From positions 620,001 through 684,000 of the forward strand of contig JAHLKG010000015.1 in NCBI GenBank assembly GCA_025526995.1: 64,000 bases of DNA, in the 5' to 3' direction. The notes below the pieces were generated by a model. It ran no database searches, had not been told where the DNA came from, and worked only from the letters and a program-made list of their open reading frames with translations. This DNA comes from Powellomyces hirtus. Its lineage: Eukaryota; Chytridiomycota; Chytridiomycetes; Spizellomycetales; Powellomycetaceae. Below are positions 1 to 10,954 of this stretch, piece after piece; the stretch's first letter is position 1; each line of letters begins with the position of its first letter. The translations under genes were made by a program, and so were the position numbers.

Positions 1-2
1 CA

Positions 3-359
3 TCAGGACAATGATGTAGTTGTTGCCAATTGCTGTTGTTGGTAGCTTGCCCACAACACCAAATGGATCTTCTCCCACGGGTCGTTCACCACGATTGGTG
101 TTAATGGTCTGATGCAATTCTTTGGCAATGGCTTGTGTTCCAAGCATTCTGCAAACGACTTAACATGGTTAACAACGTCTGAGTGCCATCCTGGCCACCA
201 GTAGGACTCTCCTACCTTCCGGAGGGTTCTGTCTGTCCCTAGGTGTCCGACCAGTAGGTCATTGTGGCATGATTCAATTGCCTTGCACCGTAGGCTGACT
301 GGGACTAGGAACTGTTGGAAGATGCGCACGTGAAATCCGGTTTTGTCAGATGGATACAC
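3..359 (-). pseudogene. Integrase H2C2 zinc-binding fragment (Ty3/gypsy)
   Basis: The translation contains the integrase N-terminal zinc-finger pattern: two histidines about four residues apart in CHNDLLVGHLG, then YWWPGWHSDV and a Cys region followed by EHKP. In this family the motif is HHCC. Here the first cysteine of the C-x2-C pair appears replaced by phenylalanine (FAEC), so zinc binding is probably lost. The fragment stops just as the catalytic core should begin, at the window edge. It is the 3' part of the decayed gypsy element covering 1-3,600. Confidence 0.65.
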
Positions 360-634
360 ACCATACAGTGTTCCGTCGAGCAGGATATGGCGGTGGGCCG
401 TCTTCCTGATGCTGTTCCTGTTCCTTGGTTCTGTCCAGTGCTCCCTCTACAATGTATCAATGAATGAGGGCAAAATCAGCGTCCGTTTGTTGATGTTTTG
501 GGTTGTCATCGGCTAGCTTCTGCACTAGTCAGCCGTTTGTAGCCAGGAGCACTTTTTCCTTTTCCTCCTTTTGTGCCCCATTGTTGTATGAGATTAATTC
601 AACCCCACTCCCATTTTGTGAATTGCTGTCTTTG

Positions 635-1127
635 TCACAGTTGCGACGGTGCAGGATTTTGGTGGGCCATTGTGAAGACGCAATAGGAAGTCTGGTGTAC
701 AGTGAGAGGAAGGGAGACTTGGCAGCCAAAGTCCACCTTCTGGTTTTTTGACGAATGATACTGGCACAGCCCACCGAGATCAGGACGGCCAGATGACATT
801 GTCTTTAAGCATTGTGTCGACATGGTCTCTGAGTTGCTCTTCTTTGACCATTCCTGCTCACCATGCTGGGTAGCTGATAGGTCGGGTTCCCTCCATAATG
901 GCCATGTGGTGTTCATATGGAATGTTTGGCCGTACAGGAATCTTGGGGCTGGATGCTTCAGCATCCCTCATTAGAGCACTCTTGAGCATGGTATGCTCTT
1001 CTGGTTCCAAGTGGGGGAGCTCGAGTTTCTTTAAGGCTCCTCTTCCAGATGCATCGACCAGTTTGTAGGACTGTCCGACTGCTGACAGTGGCTGGTTCTG
1101 CAGGACCCTTTCCAATGTGCAGGCCAT
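635..1127 (-). pseudogene. Reverse transcriptase N-terminal fragment (Ty3/gypsy)
   Basis: Two overlapping minus-strand frames give the conserved entry to gypsy RT: a GTRPISYPAW stretch, where functional RTs read GT-pIS-x-pyR, followed after a frame change by a segment ending in the 'WAxPVxxVKK' region. Stop codons and shifts separate the pieces. The YxDD catalytic motif is absent because the palm domain is deleted. Confidence 0.55.
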
Positions 1128-1185
1128 CCTGCGGACCCTTGCCCCAAGTGGTTAACCTTCCTATTTCGTCCTGGCCAAGACCTTC

Positions 1186-2430
1186 CTATTGGTGAGTTGT
1201 ATCGTTGGTGTGGTCTGGTCCCGTTTGTTCTCGGCAGGTTTTGTAGGCTTTGCCGTCGTTGTCAATGATGAACACAGTTTCCTGCAGTCTAGGTTCTGTA
1301 TTTTGACTGCCAGACCGGCTTGAGCACTGGGCCATAAACAGTGCCTGCTGCATCAGCCAGTCATTGAGGCTGTTGGGTTTGGTATGGTATACTTCTGGTA
1401 CTGGTTCTAGCACAAATTTGCGGTCTTTGGAATCTATCCAGCCGACCTTCCTAAGCTTCTTTCCTTCGCTTGTGAGGTTGGCCATGGGTGTGAGCCAAGT
1501 GCCGTTCCAATTCAGCTTCACCAACTGTTTGGGGCACCAAATACCGCCATTCTGCATGCTCTCACTGCCGGTAACAAGCTAGCATTCATTGGGACTCATT
1601 TCTTGTTTGGGTTTGGCAGCAACGTGCGTGATGTGGTGAGCCGGCAGGTATGCTTCTTCCTCCGCCACGTAAGCTGGGATGCGAACGCTGCTGTAATGAT
1701 AGCCACCATGTGTGGTGAAGTGCCCGAACACAGTTTTCAGAGGTGTCTTCTTTCTTGGACCGTCAGTCTTGCTTTTGTATTCCAGTACGTCGAATTCAAG
1801 GTCCAGCTTGGTCTTGTATTCCTTCAGGCCGGGTATGCCAATAAACATGGGTCTGCCGAGGCTGTGGATAATACTGAACTGCATGTTGTGCAGTTGGCTG
1901 TGCTGAATGCCAGATTCTAGATCAAGATAGGCATGTCCGGTCACTTTGCCAGAACCAATTCTGGTTAGGTTGCTTGTGTGCTGCCACACATGCTTGCAGG
2001 TCCTTGCTTGGAGTACTTTAAGGAAACCGTCAGAGATCCAGTGGATAATGGGAGCTGTGTCAGCAATTAGACTGTCCATTTCAATTCTGCTTATTTTGCC
2101 ATAGATTTGGGCACCCGTGAACATTGCATCCTCAAGATCCTCAATGGCATGTGCTGGCATCTCATTTTCCTTGTTGGCTTTGGCAATGTATGCCTTGGCT
2201 GGGCTTTGCCCTTCATCTTCTGTTTTTGTATGTGTGGAAGCATCCTCGGCTTCTGCAATCCATGTTGTTTCATTGTATTGTCTGAGCCATCCGTGCGGGC
2301 AATGGCCAAACAGCTCTCTCCTTCCATTCTTGTATGCTAGTGACCGGTTGAGGAAGCTTCCTGTGATGGGAGTGTCATCCAAGTCAGTGTAGAATAGCAA
2401 GTTGAGCAGCAGCTTGTCAGTTCCTCTCAA
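1186..2430 (-). pseudogene. Gag-protease region of the left gypsy element
   Basis: The largest open stretch (2,430 to 1,579, 283 codons without a stop) contains a D-T-A-P motif followed by hydrophobic residues (ADTAPIIHWISDGF) and later IGIPGLKEYKTKLDL. This matches the layout of retropepsin-like proteases, with a D-[ST]-[GA] active site and a later 'xxGxxxLxxxxxxxD' strand. A second open frame continues from 1,557 to 1,186 toward the RT. The DTAP reading is an inference from position and context. The canonical glycine or alanine order is preserved but the following residue is unusual. Confidence 0.45.
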
Positions 2431-2799
2431 GTGCCATGTGGCATTGTGGATCCCTTCTATACCAGCCTGTCAGGTTCTTGGTTTCAGTGTATCAAAGCCC
2501 ATTTTCTTTCTGTTTCCTTGCTGTGTATTAGCGTCTGCAGCACCCTCCCCTGTTTTTGTAGTTGGTCATGCTAAAATGGCACTCGGTGTAATTGCGGGTG
2601 ATGGAGTGCAGTTCATAGTAAAAAACACATTGGCAGTGTCTGCCAGAATTGTTTGGCACATTTCAACAATTTTGTTGAAGGGGACCGACTCATAGCGTCT
2701 GTGTTTTTCCGCCATAGCAGTGTTCGTGCAGTATGCGGGTTATGGTGCACGTCCCATGGCAATTTTGGGACCATGCACGCTGTAATTCAGTTATGAACC

Positions 2800-3600
2800 A
2801 TTGTTGTGCTTTGACTTCACCCAAGATCCCCCAGGTGGCATTGATAATGCCAGAGCCGTTGGGTCAGCGACCTTGTCGGGCAAAAAGTTTGTGCAAATGC
2901 CATAGCAGTTTTGGATAGTTGACACACATTCCTAGTAGTTATTGGTACCAGAGTGAGGTCTTCCATATGGGTGTGATCAGAGTCATGGTAGCGCCATCGG
3001 GGCTGACTTTGGCAAGAACTTGCAGTATGAGTTCCCGTGGCAGGTTGGCCCAACCCTTTTTGGTACTCCAATCATGTGTGAATGCATTCCAGTACACATC
3101 TGAGGAATCATTGTAAGCAATCATGCAATAGCAGTAAACTTAGCAGTTTGCTTTGTAGCAAACAGGTCAATCGTGTGGCCTTGTGGACCTCCCCACTGTC
3201 CCTTATTGATTGGGCAAAAAAGTCGGGGTGCAATTGCCAAACATTAGGGTCATAGGAGGCAATGTAGACTTCAGACATAAGGGACTTGCTCTCCTGGCAC
3301 GCTGTGCCTGGTTTTTCAGTTTGGATTCAGGTGCCAGGCTCTTGTTCTCCTCAGGCGTTGGGTTTGGGTTTTCTACTTTTTTGTTGTTTTAGTGCTGATT
3401 AATGTGTCGATAGACACAGGGCAGAGCATGGGTGGTGTTGGAGCATAATGGTGTTCCGGTGTCCCAATGCAATATTTCTTGAATTTGGCATCATCCTGAG
3501 TGTTGTCTGACCATTTGCTGTTGGACCCAGGCAGTCTTCTAGGTCCGGGGAGCAAAACCCTTGAAGTATCTCTCAACTCCAGACAGGGCTTCAGACATCT
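2800..3600 (-). pseudogene. Probable gag remnant of the left gypsy element
   Basis: Several short minus-strand open frames (3,124-2,939, 3,071-2,817, 3,576-3,373) lie where gag should be, upstream of the protease region. They show no zinc knuckle and no motif I can name. Position in the element is the only support. Confidence 0.3.
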
Positions 3601-3682
3601 TCACAAACACCGCTGGATAGGGATCAGTGCTGGAAGCTGAGGGAGCCCTGTGCAATAACAAAACATGTTTTGTGAGTGGGAG

Positions 3683-3963
3683 TGTTGGAATCTACCTGTG
3701 GCACCTCTGGGAGGACTGAGAGCCCACAGAACATGTGGGCACTTAGAGCCCACGAGACATGTGGGAGTTTATCCACTTGTGTCTATCATGATCTGGAATC
3801 TTGAGTGCTGATATAAGCACCAAGAAAAAGCAGAAGACACTCTGTGATTCACAAACAATACTAGGCCAGGCCAGGGCCAACTTAGAAAGGCCAGGGCCAT
3901 CTTGGCCAAGCTGAGGCACAGTTAGATTGTCACTACACATGTATTTTGATCCAAATTGTTACA
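3683..3963 (-). repeat. LTR of copia family E, first copy
   Basis: The segment starts TGTTGGAATC on the plus strand and ends in TTGTTACA. Its reverse complement matches 5,350-5,646 closely over at least the first 150 bases (shared AACAATTTGGATCA and GGCCCTGGCCTGGCCT). The two copies therefore lie in opposite orientations. No 5-bp target-site duplication is visible: flanks are GGGAG and ATTGC. Confidence 0.7.
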
Positions 3964-4877
3964 ATTGCTTTCCACCTCAGACATCTCCTGATAGTCCCCA
4001 AACGGCACTCTGATGTGTTGAGGGGCTCCTGAGTCTGAAATCCATGTGTTGGATGTCAGGGATCGTATCTCAGTCCCAATGGTGGTGATAGCAAACCCTC
4101 CAGACATTGTTTGAGTTGAATTGGCCTGATTCTGTCCCTTCTTGTTGTCTGTAGCATTTCTGGGGCACTCCTTCTTGATGTGCCCCTTCCAGTTGCAGTA
4201 GTGACAGACGGCCTCCTGCTTCCAATCTGGCTTTGCCCCAGCTTTGTTGGTCTTCTCAGCATACCTTACCTGCCGTTTCACAGGTCTTCTTTTCATCTGC
4301 ATGCCTGATTTCCTCCTGCAACACCTTGATGTCATAAAAGCCGAGTCCAGCTCCTCACTGGTCAACTCCAGAGTCATCACAAGGGTGCCAAAGGCATGAG
4401 GGAGGGAAGGTAGCAAAGCAAAGACATGTTCTTCTTCTGAAACAGGAGCTCTGATTGCAGCAAGTTCCTGAGTCATCCTCTCAATCTTGTTGATGTGTAT
4501 GGTCATGGAATCAGTTGGGTCCATGGTTACAGTGAGGAACTGATGTCTCAAGAAATGTCTGTTGGTAACTCTCCTCTTCTGATGCACCTCCCTCAGGTTT
4601 TCCCATGCTCCAAGGGTTGATTTGGCCTCACGGACATGCATAAGCTGCTCATAATTCAAAGACATGATCAGCAGGGCCAGAGCTCGATCATCTCGACGTA
4701 TCCAGTCGTCTGATGCTGTGTTGGTGGCCTTGGCAGTTCCAGAGCCGTCCTTGATGTCAATGGCATCCCAAAGTCCCTTCTCAATCAACAGCATCTTCAT
4801 TTTCAACTTCCAAAGGTGAAAGTTCTCCCCAGTGAACCTCTCAATGGACACTCAGATGTCAGAGTCGCCAGCCATCT
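3922..4877 (-). pseudogene. Copia gag with start of protease, truncated
   Basis: The frame can start at the ATG complementary to 4,875-4,877. It has an in-frame TGA seven codons later (4,852-4,854), then stays open for about 300 codons. It shows the UBN2-type copia gag signature FTGENFHLWKLKM, a CCHC zinc knuckle CHYCNWKGHIKKEC, and the beginning of the protease with the DSGA active site (TWISDSGAPQHI). It then runs straight into the LTR at 3,963, so the rest of pol is gone. The gag N-terminus closely resembles that of Copia-1 at 34,850, so the two families are related. Confidence 0.8.
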
Positions 4878-4954
4878 TGTGCAAAGAGTGTGGCAAAATG
4901 GGATAGTCCCGGTGTTCAACCGCAAGTGGTCAGAACCTGCTCCAGAAAATCCAC

Positions 4955-4974
4955 TCCAGTCCAGTCCAGTCCAG
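4955..4974. repeat. CCAGT microsatellite, four units
   Basis: Four consecutive CCAGT units lie in the 5' untranslated leader of the truncated copia gag, between its start codon and the primer-binding site. Confidence 0.8.
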
Positions 4975-5139
4975 ACAATAGCTCGTTCGATGGTCAGACG
5001 CAGGTGTCCTATGCCTGCTATCTAGGCTTCTCGAGTGCTCAAACAGTTCTCCAAGTCCTCAGCAGTACCAGTGATAGGCACAGTGACGTGTTTCCCAGAT
5101 AGGGATAGAGGTGGAGTCAGTAATGTTCAGACAGCTGTG

Positions 5140-5154
5140 TCAGGGCTCATAACC
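5140..5154 (-). other. Copia primer-binding site, half-tRNA-iMet type
   Basis: The plus strand reads TCAGGGCTCATAACC, which is the anticodon-arm sequence of an initiator methionine tRNA (CAT anticodon inside CTCATAA). The minus strand is therefore complementary to a tRNA-iMet half-molecule, the primer type used by copia elements. The LTR begins immediately next to it at 5,155 (TGTTGAGACG). Confidence 0.75.
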
Positions 5155-5349
5155 TGTTGAGACGTCTTGACATCTACAAACAGGAACTCAGCATACCAGA
5201 TAGGATGCCAAGTTGTAGTCAAGACTTGCACAGGGTCTGCTGGTGCTTCCCAAAACAATGAAGGTCACCAGTTGAGCGGTGTGTTGTATAACAGCAGAGG
5301 GTGTTGGACTGTTATTGTATTGGTTGGGGATGCCCAGAGGGCGTCCTTT
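5155..5349 (-). repeat. Truncated 5' LTR of the gag fragment
   Basis: The segment begins TGTTGAGACG directly beside the primer-binding site, as a 5' LTR should in a minus-strand element. After about 195 bases it is cut off by the start of the family E LTR at 5,350. Its terminal sequence differs from the LTR at 3,683, so the gag fragment and the two family E LTRs probably belong to different insertions. Confidence 0.5.
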
Positions 5350-5646
5350 TATAACAATTTGGATCATAATACATGTGTAGTGACAATCTAACTGTACTTC
5401 AGCTTGGCCAAGATGGCGCTGGCCTTTCTCAGTTGGCCCTGGCCTGGCCTGGTATTGTTTCTCAATCACAGAGTGTCTGCCTTTTCATAGTGCATTTATC
5501 AGTGCTCCAGATGTGTTCCAGGCCTTTCCAGATCTTTTCAAGCTATTCTGGATCATTACAGATCATCCTGGACACAACTGGATGTCCTCCCACATGTCCT
5601 GTGTTCTCTAAGTCCTCCTAGAGGCATCCACAGGTTGATTCCAACA
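5350..5646 (+). repeat. LTR of copia family E, inverted second copy
   Basis: This copy reads on the plus strand what 3,683-3,963 reads on the minus strand, from ATAACAATTTGGATCA to GATTCCAACA. The last 150 bases diverge more and carry a run of related short phrases (CAGATC, TCCAGG). Flanks show no matching duplication, so it may be a solo or truncated LTR. Confidence 0.65.
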
Positions 5647-6609
5647 CAGGGAGATTGGGACTGTGTGATCTACATGTGCCAACTCAAAGGATTTGACAAA
5701 CAATCACCAACATACTTCAACCACAAGATTGACTGCCAATTAATGTCTATGGGCTTTGTGCAGTTGACTGCAAAGCCTTAGATGTACTACAGGAGTCAGA
5801 ATGGAACTACAGGATACATTCTGATCTATGTGCCTGACATCTATAGGGCCCCATCAAGCAAGGAAGGGCTAGAGGAGGTAAAGAAGGAGCACTGGCAATC
5901 TTCTAAGATGACAGATCTTGGTAGTTGAAGTACATCCTTGGGATTCACATCAGACAGAACAGAACCACCTGCACCATCTGGTTGGCTCAGAAGAAATACA
6001 GTGAAGAGGTAGTTCCAAATTGAACCTGGGAGATGTGACAGTATGGCATCTGAGAACCAAACAGAAGAGTACATTATGATCTCTGTGCCATACAGGGATG
6101 CGCTGGACAGTTTGCTCAATGCTCTGGTGTGAGCACCTTCTGAAATTGCTGCAGCAGTGAGGATTGTGTCCAAATACCTGGCAAAACCTGAAGATGAGTA
6201 TTGGAGAACCCCCAAGGTGATCATTAGATATCTCGAGGGCACAAGTGACCTCAGAATCCTCCCCAGAGACAAAGCAAACACCGCTGAGCCTATGAAGCTG
6301 GTTGGATACCCAGATTCTGAGTATGCTGGATTTTTGAACACCAGAAGACCAGCCACAGGCTTGACCTTCATGTTTAATGGGCCTAGCACCTGGCAATCCA
6401 AGCGGCAGAGCACTGTTGCTCTTTCAAGCACGTATGCAGTGTACATGGCACTTGCTCAATGCATCAAGGAAGCTATCTGGCTTTGGCTTCTTGCAAGAGA
6501 CCTCCGATTTGGGCATATGGATGCACAACTCTCAGTGAGGACAACCAGGGTGCTGTTGCTCCTGGTAAGAATCTGCCACTGCATGCCAGCACCAAACAGA
6601 TTGAAGTGA
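5647..6609 (+). pseudogene. Copia reverse transcriptase-RNase H remnant
   Basis: Plus-strand translation gives broken copia RT (a YxxD-like ILIYVPDIYRAPSS replaces the usual YVDDxL) followed by a better-preserved RNase H segment from about 6,157. The latter has VIIRYLEGTSDLRI, a GYPDSEYAGFLNTRRPATGL stretch and QSTVALSSTYAVYMALAQ, matching the copia RNase H pattern, where the SSTEAEYMAL motif is usual. The glutamates of that motif are lost here (SSTYAVYMAL). Multiple stops separate the pieces. It is on the opposite strand from its copia neighbours. Confidence 0.7.
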
Positions 6610-6709
6610 GGTGATACATTGTCAGCAAATGCTGAGAGTAAATCTCGACTCAGGACTTGATTCCAGATGTCTTGACAAACAACTGGCTAGGGATCACAAA
6701 ACTGGTCTC

Positions 6710-7072
6710 TGTTGAATACGTATGATTAGGAAGCTCTGCAATGTGTTGATTGTGTGTGGAAACTGTCTTATCATTTAGAGGGAGGGCCAGGGATCACTGG
6801 CCTTTATAGGAGACTATCTGTACACTGCCAAGGATGCCAAGTCCCTTGGCATGGCTGTGCCTGGTCTTGGCAGACCCTGGATGAGCACTGCCGAGCATTG
6901 CTGAGTTCCCTGTGGGTGCTCTGAGGCTGTTCTGAGCATTGCCAAGAACCTTGGTGGAGGCTCGGCTCAAACAACACAGCCTCAAGATGTAACCTGCCAC
7001 AACTTGGTCTGCTGTGGCTCCATCTAACTCAAACAAGGCTCGTTGCCTGCTGCACAACCCGGGCTATTCAAC
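6710..7072 (-). repeat. 3' LTR of Copia-1
   Basis: Starts TGTTGAATACG and ends near GGGCTATTCAAC, giving inverted terminal TGTTGAATA / TATTCAAC ends. Its first 110 bases match 34,967-35,050. A G-rich tract on the minus strand (complement of GCCGCCCACTG) lies just inside it, where the polypurine tract is expected. It contains a GCCAAGG/CCTTGGC-rich middle section. Confidence 0.65.
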
Positions 7073-7099
7073 GCCGCCCACTGTCTGGGGATCGGAGGC

Positions 7100-8341
7100 C
7101 TACAGGGAGAGATACAGACTCCAACCCTCCCACTCAGACAACAGACTTGATTCCCAGGCCCAGCTTCTCACACAGCTTTGCAAACTGGGGGCTGGGCAAC
7201 AGCTTGGTGAGCAAATCGGCTGCCATGTCCTTGTGGGGCAGTACTTTAGGTCCACATGTTGATTGGCAATAGCTTCGCAGATGAAGTGGTGCCTGATGTT
7301 GATGTGCTTGGTCCTGGCATGGCATGTGGGGTTCCTGGCAAGTGTGTTGCAGCCCTGGTTGTCCTCATAGATTTTGTAGGGCAACCCCTGGGAACAGCCT
7401 AGCTCAATCAGTAGCTGCCTGAGCCAGATTGCCTCATTGCAGGCCTGAGTGAGAGCCATGTACTCTGCCCCAGTGCTGGGCAGAGCCACAGTGGGCTGGT
7501 GCTTGCTTTGCCAGGCTACAGTGCCTCCAAACTTGAAGACAAAGCCAGTGGTGGAGCACCTGTAGTCTGGACAACCAGAAGGATCCTCCCAGCTCGAGAA
7601 CAGCGTCCAAGGTGCCTGACACATAGCACAGAATGCGCTTGACAGCTTGTCAGTGTCCAGGCCCAGGGTTGGCCATAACTGGCTCACACTGCCCACAGAG
7701 GCTGCAAGATCGAGCCTAGGGCCAAGAATGCCATTGATCAGGCTGCCAACAGCAGTCCCGTAGCATGTGCCTGACATCAGGGTCCTCTCCTCATTGCTTT
7801 GGGGCTCCATGGCCTTGGTCAAGCGAGTGGACATTGGTGTGCTGACTGGTTTGCAGCTGTCCATGCCAAAGCTGGCAAGGACCATCTGGATATAGTGCTT
7901 CTCAGAGAGCGACAGGCGACGGCTGGGGCGGTCTCAGGTAATCTCCACTCTGAGAAACAGTCCCAGAGTACCCATGTCTGTCATCTTGAACTGCTTGGAC
8001 AGCTCAGTCTTGATGTGGTTGATCTGCACCATGGATTTGGATGTCATAATCATGTTGTCCACATAGACCAGCAGATACAGGGTGCTCTCGGGGTCTGGAG
8101 CATGCAGAGTGTAGATGCAACTGTCAGCATTGCTCTGCACAAAGCCCAGCTGCTTGAGGCTGGCATCAAGAAGCTGAGTCCAGTTGCGAGATGACTGCTT
8201 GAGACTGTACAGGCTCCAACGAAGTCAGCAAACCACGTGCTCCTGCCCAGCAATGGCAAAGGCCTCAGGCTGCTCCATATAGATCTCCTCTTCAAAGTTG
8301 GGGTTGAGGAATGCTGTCACAGCATCCATCTGCCCCAGTTC
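7100..8341 (-). pseudogene. Copia-1 RNase H and C-terminal reverse transcriptase
   Basis: The RNase H part (7,885-7,100) has the copia landmarks MDSCKPVSTPM, WQSKHQPTVALPSTGAEYMAL, a YKIYEDNQGC and TKHINIRHHFI segment. A frameshift near 7,255 moves the C-terminal 'ADLLTKLLPSP' end into another frame (7,325-7,134). The RT part (8,140-7,934) contains YVDN where active copia enzymes have YVDD, so the second catalytic aspartate is replaced by asparagine (GAC to AAC, a G-to-A change). A solo LTR interrupts the RT at 8,342. Confidence 0.85.
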
Positions 8342-8616
8342 TGTAATGAGGCGTGGCTCGCCAGCCTAAGCCTAGACATGCGTCGGGAAGGGCCCCGCGC
8401 GAGATGGATGCTAGCGTCAGCATCCCGAAGGGTACTAGACCTCAGGGATGGCCACGGATGGCCATCACGTGACCAGGACTGCCTCGCAGTCCAGAAGAAA
8501 AGTAGGAATACTCCGACGAGGGCGTATTCAAGACTTAGAGATCTTACAGTAGAATTAGAGATAGGGAATTCCCGAATAGAAGACTAGACTCTGGCAACGG
8601 ACCTAGTATTATTACA
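8342..8616. repeat. Solo LTR of the Gypsy-A family inserted in Copia-1
   Basis: A 275-base segment from TGTAATGAGG to TATTATTACA is the reverse complement of the Gypsy-A LTRs at 10,955-11,230 and 34,263-34,538. It is flanked by perfect 5-bp duplications AGTTC at 8,337-8,341 and 8,617-8,621. The lack of any internal sequence indicates LTR-LTR recombination of a former full element. It splits the Copia-1 RT. Confidence 0.95.
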
Positions 8617-8621
8617 AGTTC

Positions 8622-9236
8622 CATGTCCACAATGGCTGCAATAGCCAGAACCATCCTGACAGAGCCGAACTTGGCTACAGGGGCAAAGGTCTCACCATAA
8701 TCAACTCCCTCTCATTGGGAGAAGCCTTTGGCAACCAGACAGGCCTTGTATCACTGGCGCAAGCTGTCTGCTGCTCTCGTGATCTTGAAGACCCACTTGC
8801 ACTTGATGGGCTGACACACTGGAGGCAAGGGAACAAGATCCCAGGTGTGGAAGCTGTTGAGTTCAGTTTGAGCCGCTTGCTCCCACTGCCTTGCGTCAGG
8901 GGCTTTGAGAGCAGCCTTGAGGGAGGCAGGTTCATCTGCAAGCGCCTGAGCCAGCAGGCCAGTTGCCTCAGCTAGCACACCAGTCCCAGTCCTCCAGTAC
9001 TCTTGAGGGGCCTGTCGGATGTGGGTTGAGGTCTGTTCAGGCACTTTGGAGGCCTTAGGCTTCCTGCGAGCCAATGAGATCGCTCCCACAGGGCTGGGCT
9101 GGTGCTCCTGAGCATCCTCCAAGTCCTCCCCTTGCTCAGAGCCACCTTCCAGCTTGTCTACCTGCTCTGAGGCATCCTCCAGCACCTCCCCTTGCTGAGA
9201 AGAGTCATCTTCAGCATCTGACACCTCATCTGCCAT
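8622..9236 (-). pseudogene. Copia-1 N-terminal reverse transcriptase and linker
   Basis: The minus-strand frame carries an acidic Ser/Glu-rich linker (EVSDAEDDSSQQGEVLEDASEQ region) followed by the start of copia RT: ARQWEQAAQTELNSFHTWDL and QPIKCKWVFKI, matching the family's 'W..A...E...L...TW.LV..P....I..KWVFKIK' pattern. The remaining RT continues beyond the solo LTR at 8,616 in a shifted frame. Confidence 0.8.
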
Positions 9237-10345
9237 GTCAGTGATAGCCTGGGCAGTAGGATCTGCCTTGCCAGGATCTCCAGCAAGGGACTCCTCATCA
9301 AACTGCTTTCAATCAGCTTGCCACAGCCTTGTCCCAGAGTCGATAGCCCTTTGTAGTCTGGCTGTAGCCCAGGAAGATGCATCTGGTGGCATTTGGACCA
9401 AGCTTGTGCTGGTTCTTCTTGAGAATGGAAGCATAGGCTGTGCAGCCAAAGATGCGGAGGTGCTGAATGTTTGGACAAGCACCTGTCCAGCTCTGCCAAG
9501 GTGTAGCCTTGTTGTGGAGAGCTCGAGTGGGGTTTCAGTTCCTCAGGTATGGAGCTCTCATAAGCGCTTCACCCCAGAACTTGTAGGGAAGTCCAGCGTG
9601 GAGCAGCAGACATCAAGCCAACTCAACAAGCATCCTCTGGAACACCATTCTGCTGAGGTGTGGCAACAGAACTGAGCTGGTGTTAGATGTCCAAAGACTG
9701 AGTAAAGTTTGAGAACGCCCTGGACAGGTATTCACCACCGTGGTCAGACTGGAGGACCTTGAGAAAGCATCCTGTCTCTGTTGCAGCTGCTGCAGCAATG
9801 ATCTTGAAGCTGGGAAGCGTCTCTGCTTTGGTATTGGGCAGATAGGGGAAGACTGCCCTGCTCTTGTCATCAATGAAGACAACAAAATAGCAATTGTGAG
9901 CGTCATCATTGGCGCACAGACATCTGAATGTACCAGTTCCAAGACTTCTGAAGCCCTGGATGAGTGCGCCTTAGGGAAGGGCAGCATGGTGGCCTTACCT
10001 AGAGCACAGGTTGAGCAGGCTGCAGTTTCCAACACTCCTACTTCTTCCACACCCTGGACCAGGCCCTTCCTGGCCATAAGCTGGATGCCCTGACAGTTGA
10101 GATGCCCAGGCATTGATGCCAGGTCTCCAGAGTTGCTGCAGTGGTGCTGATGGCAACAGCATGGCACTGGGCAGCCACATCCAGAGGTTGTCCCAGGGCT
10201 GAAAGACCCTCCTGACAGTTGCAACTGAGAGAGAGTGCACCTGTACTGGTCCTGATTTCGCATCTTCCCCCAACAAACTGGATGTTGGCTCCTGCTCCCT
10301 CCAGCTGAGCAACTGACAGAAGGCTTCTCTCAAGTTTGGGCACAA
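9237..10345 (-). pseudogene. Copia-1 integrase, frameshifted
   Basis: Overlapping minus-strand frames give the GAG-pre-integrase zinc-binding region (ETWHQCLG, then a CALGKATMLPFPK segment equivalent to CxxGKxxRxPF) and the start of the catalytic core (LELVHSDVCAP, containing the first catalytic Asp). Later parts are broken by several frame changes before the RT linker. Confidence 0.7.
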
Positions 10346-10434
10346 GCCTTGAGTCAGTCAGATCCTGTTGTCAGTCAGATGCACCCTAGCATTGTTGAGA
10401 GGGTGCAAGTTGCTCAACCAGGCTCTGTTGGTGG

Positions 10435-10954
10435 TCATGTGCTGTGATGCACCCGAGTCAATGACCCAATGCCACCCCTGCTGCTGGTGGCCGAGAAGGC
10501 AAAGGCCTCATGTCCAAAAGCCTGGTTCACCTCTGAGCTCTGCGCTTCCGCTGCCAGCCTCTTCCTGCACTCTCTCTTGAAATGTCCTTCCTTCCCACAA
10601 TAGAAGCAAGGCCCTGCTGCCTTCTTCATCATAGTGTTGCTGATCTGGCTCCTGCCATAGAAGGCCCTGCCCTCTTTTCCACTGCCGTCCTGTCCGTCAG
10701 AGCGGCGTGTCTCCTCATGCAGAAGCCTTGCAGTGAGTAACTCCAGAGTCAGGCCATCCGCCCTGGACTCCAGAGACACAATGAGTGACTCAAAGCTCTC
10801 CGGCAGGTTGTAGAGCAGTGTGGTGATGATGTCCTCATTGTCCACCTTTGCCCCAATTGCCTTCAGCTGTTGAGCCATCATCTTGACCTTGTTGATGAGT
10901 TCCAGCATCCCATCTCCATTCTCCATCACCACTGTCAGGAACTTGCATCTCAGA
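10435..10954 (-). pseudogene. Copia-1 gag, C-terminal part with zinc knuckle
   Basis: The frame is open from the Gypsy-A insertion point down to 10,435 and includes a CCHC knuckle CFYCGKEGHFKREC near 10,590, preceded by the copia gag core (LINKVKMMAQQLKAIGAKV). The segment adjoining the insertion reads into RCKFLTVVMEN, which matches the equivalent NRHFLRHQFLTVTMD of the gag at 3,922-4,877. It is completed on its N-terminal side by 34,544-34,850. Confidence 0.85.

Larger units (their letters stand above)
1..3600 (-). mobile_element. Degenerate Ty3/gypsy-like retrotransposon, internal part
   Basis: Read on the minus strand, fragments occur in the order gag-like (about 3,124 to 2,800), aspartic protease region (2,430 to 1,186), start of reverse transcriptase (1,127 to 635) and integrase zinc-binding domain (359 to 3). 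That is the Ty3/gypsy domain order. Only about 170 bases separate the RT fragment from the integrase fragment, so most of the RT palm and the RNase H have been deleted. Frames shift repeatedly and no LTR is visible. The element continues beyond the left edge of the window. It resembles none of the better-preserved gypsy elements further right closely enough to call it the same family. Confidence 0.7.

Noticed and set aside
5140..5154. CAGGGCTCATAACC segments as parts of tRNA-Met genes
   Set aside because: Only the anticodon arm is present and the other tRNA arms are absent; all copies adjoin copia LTRs, so they are primer-binding sites.
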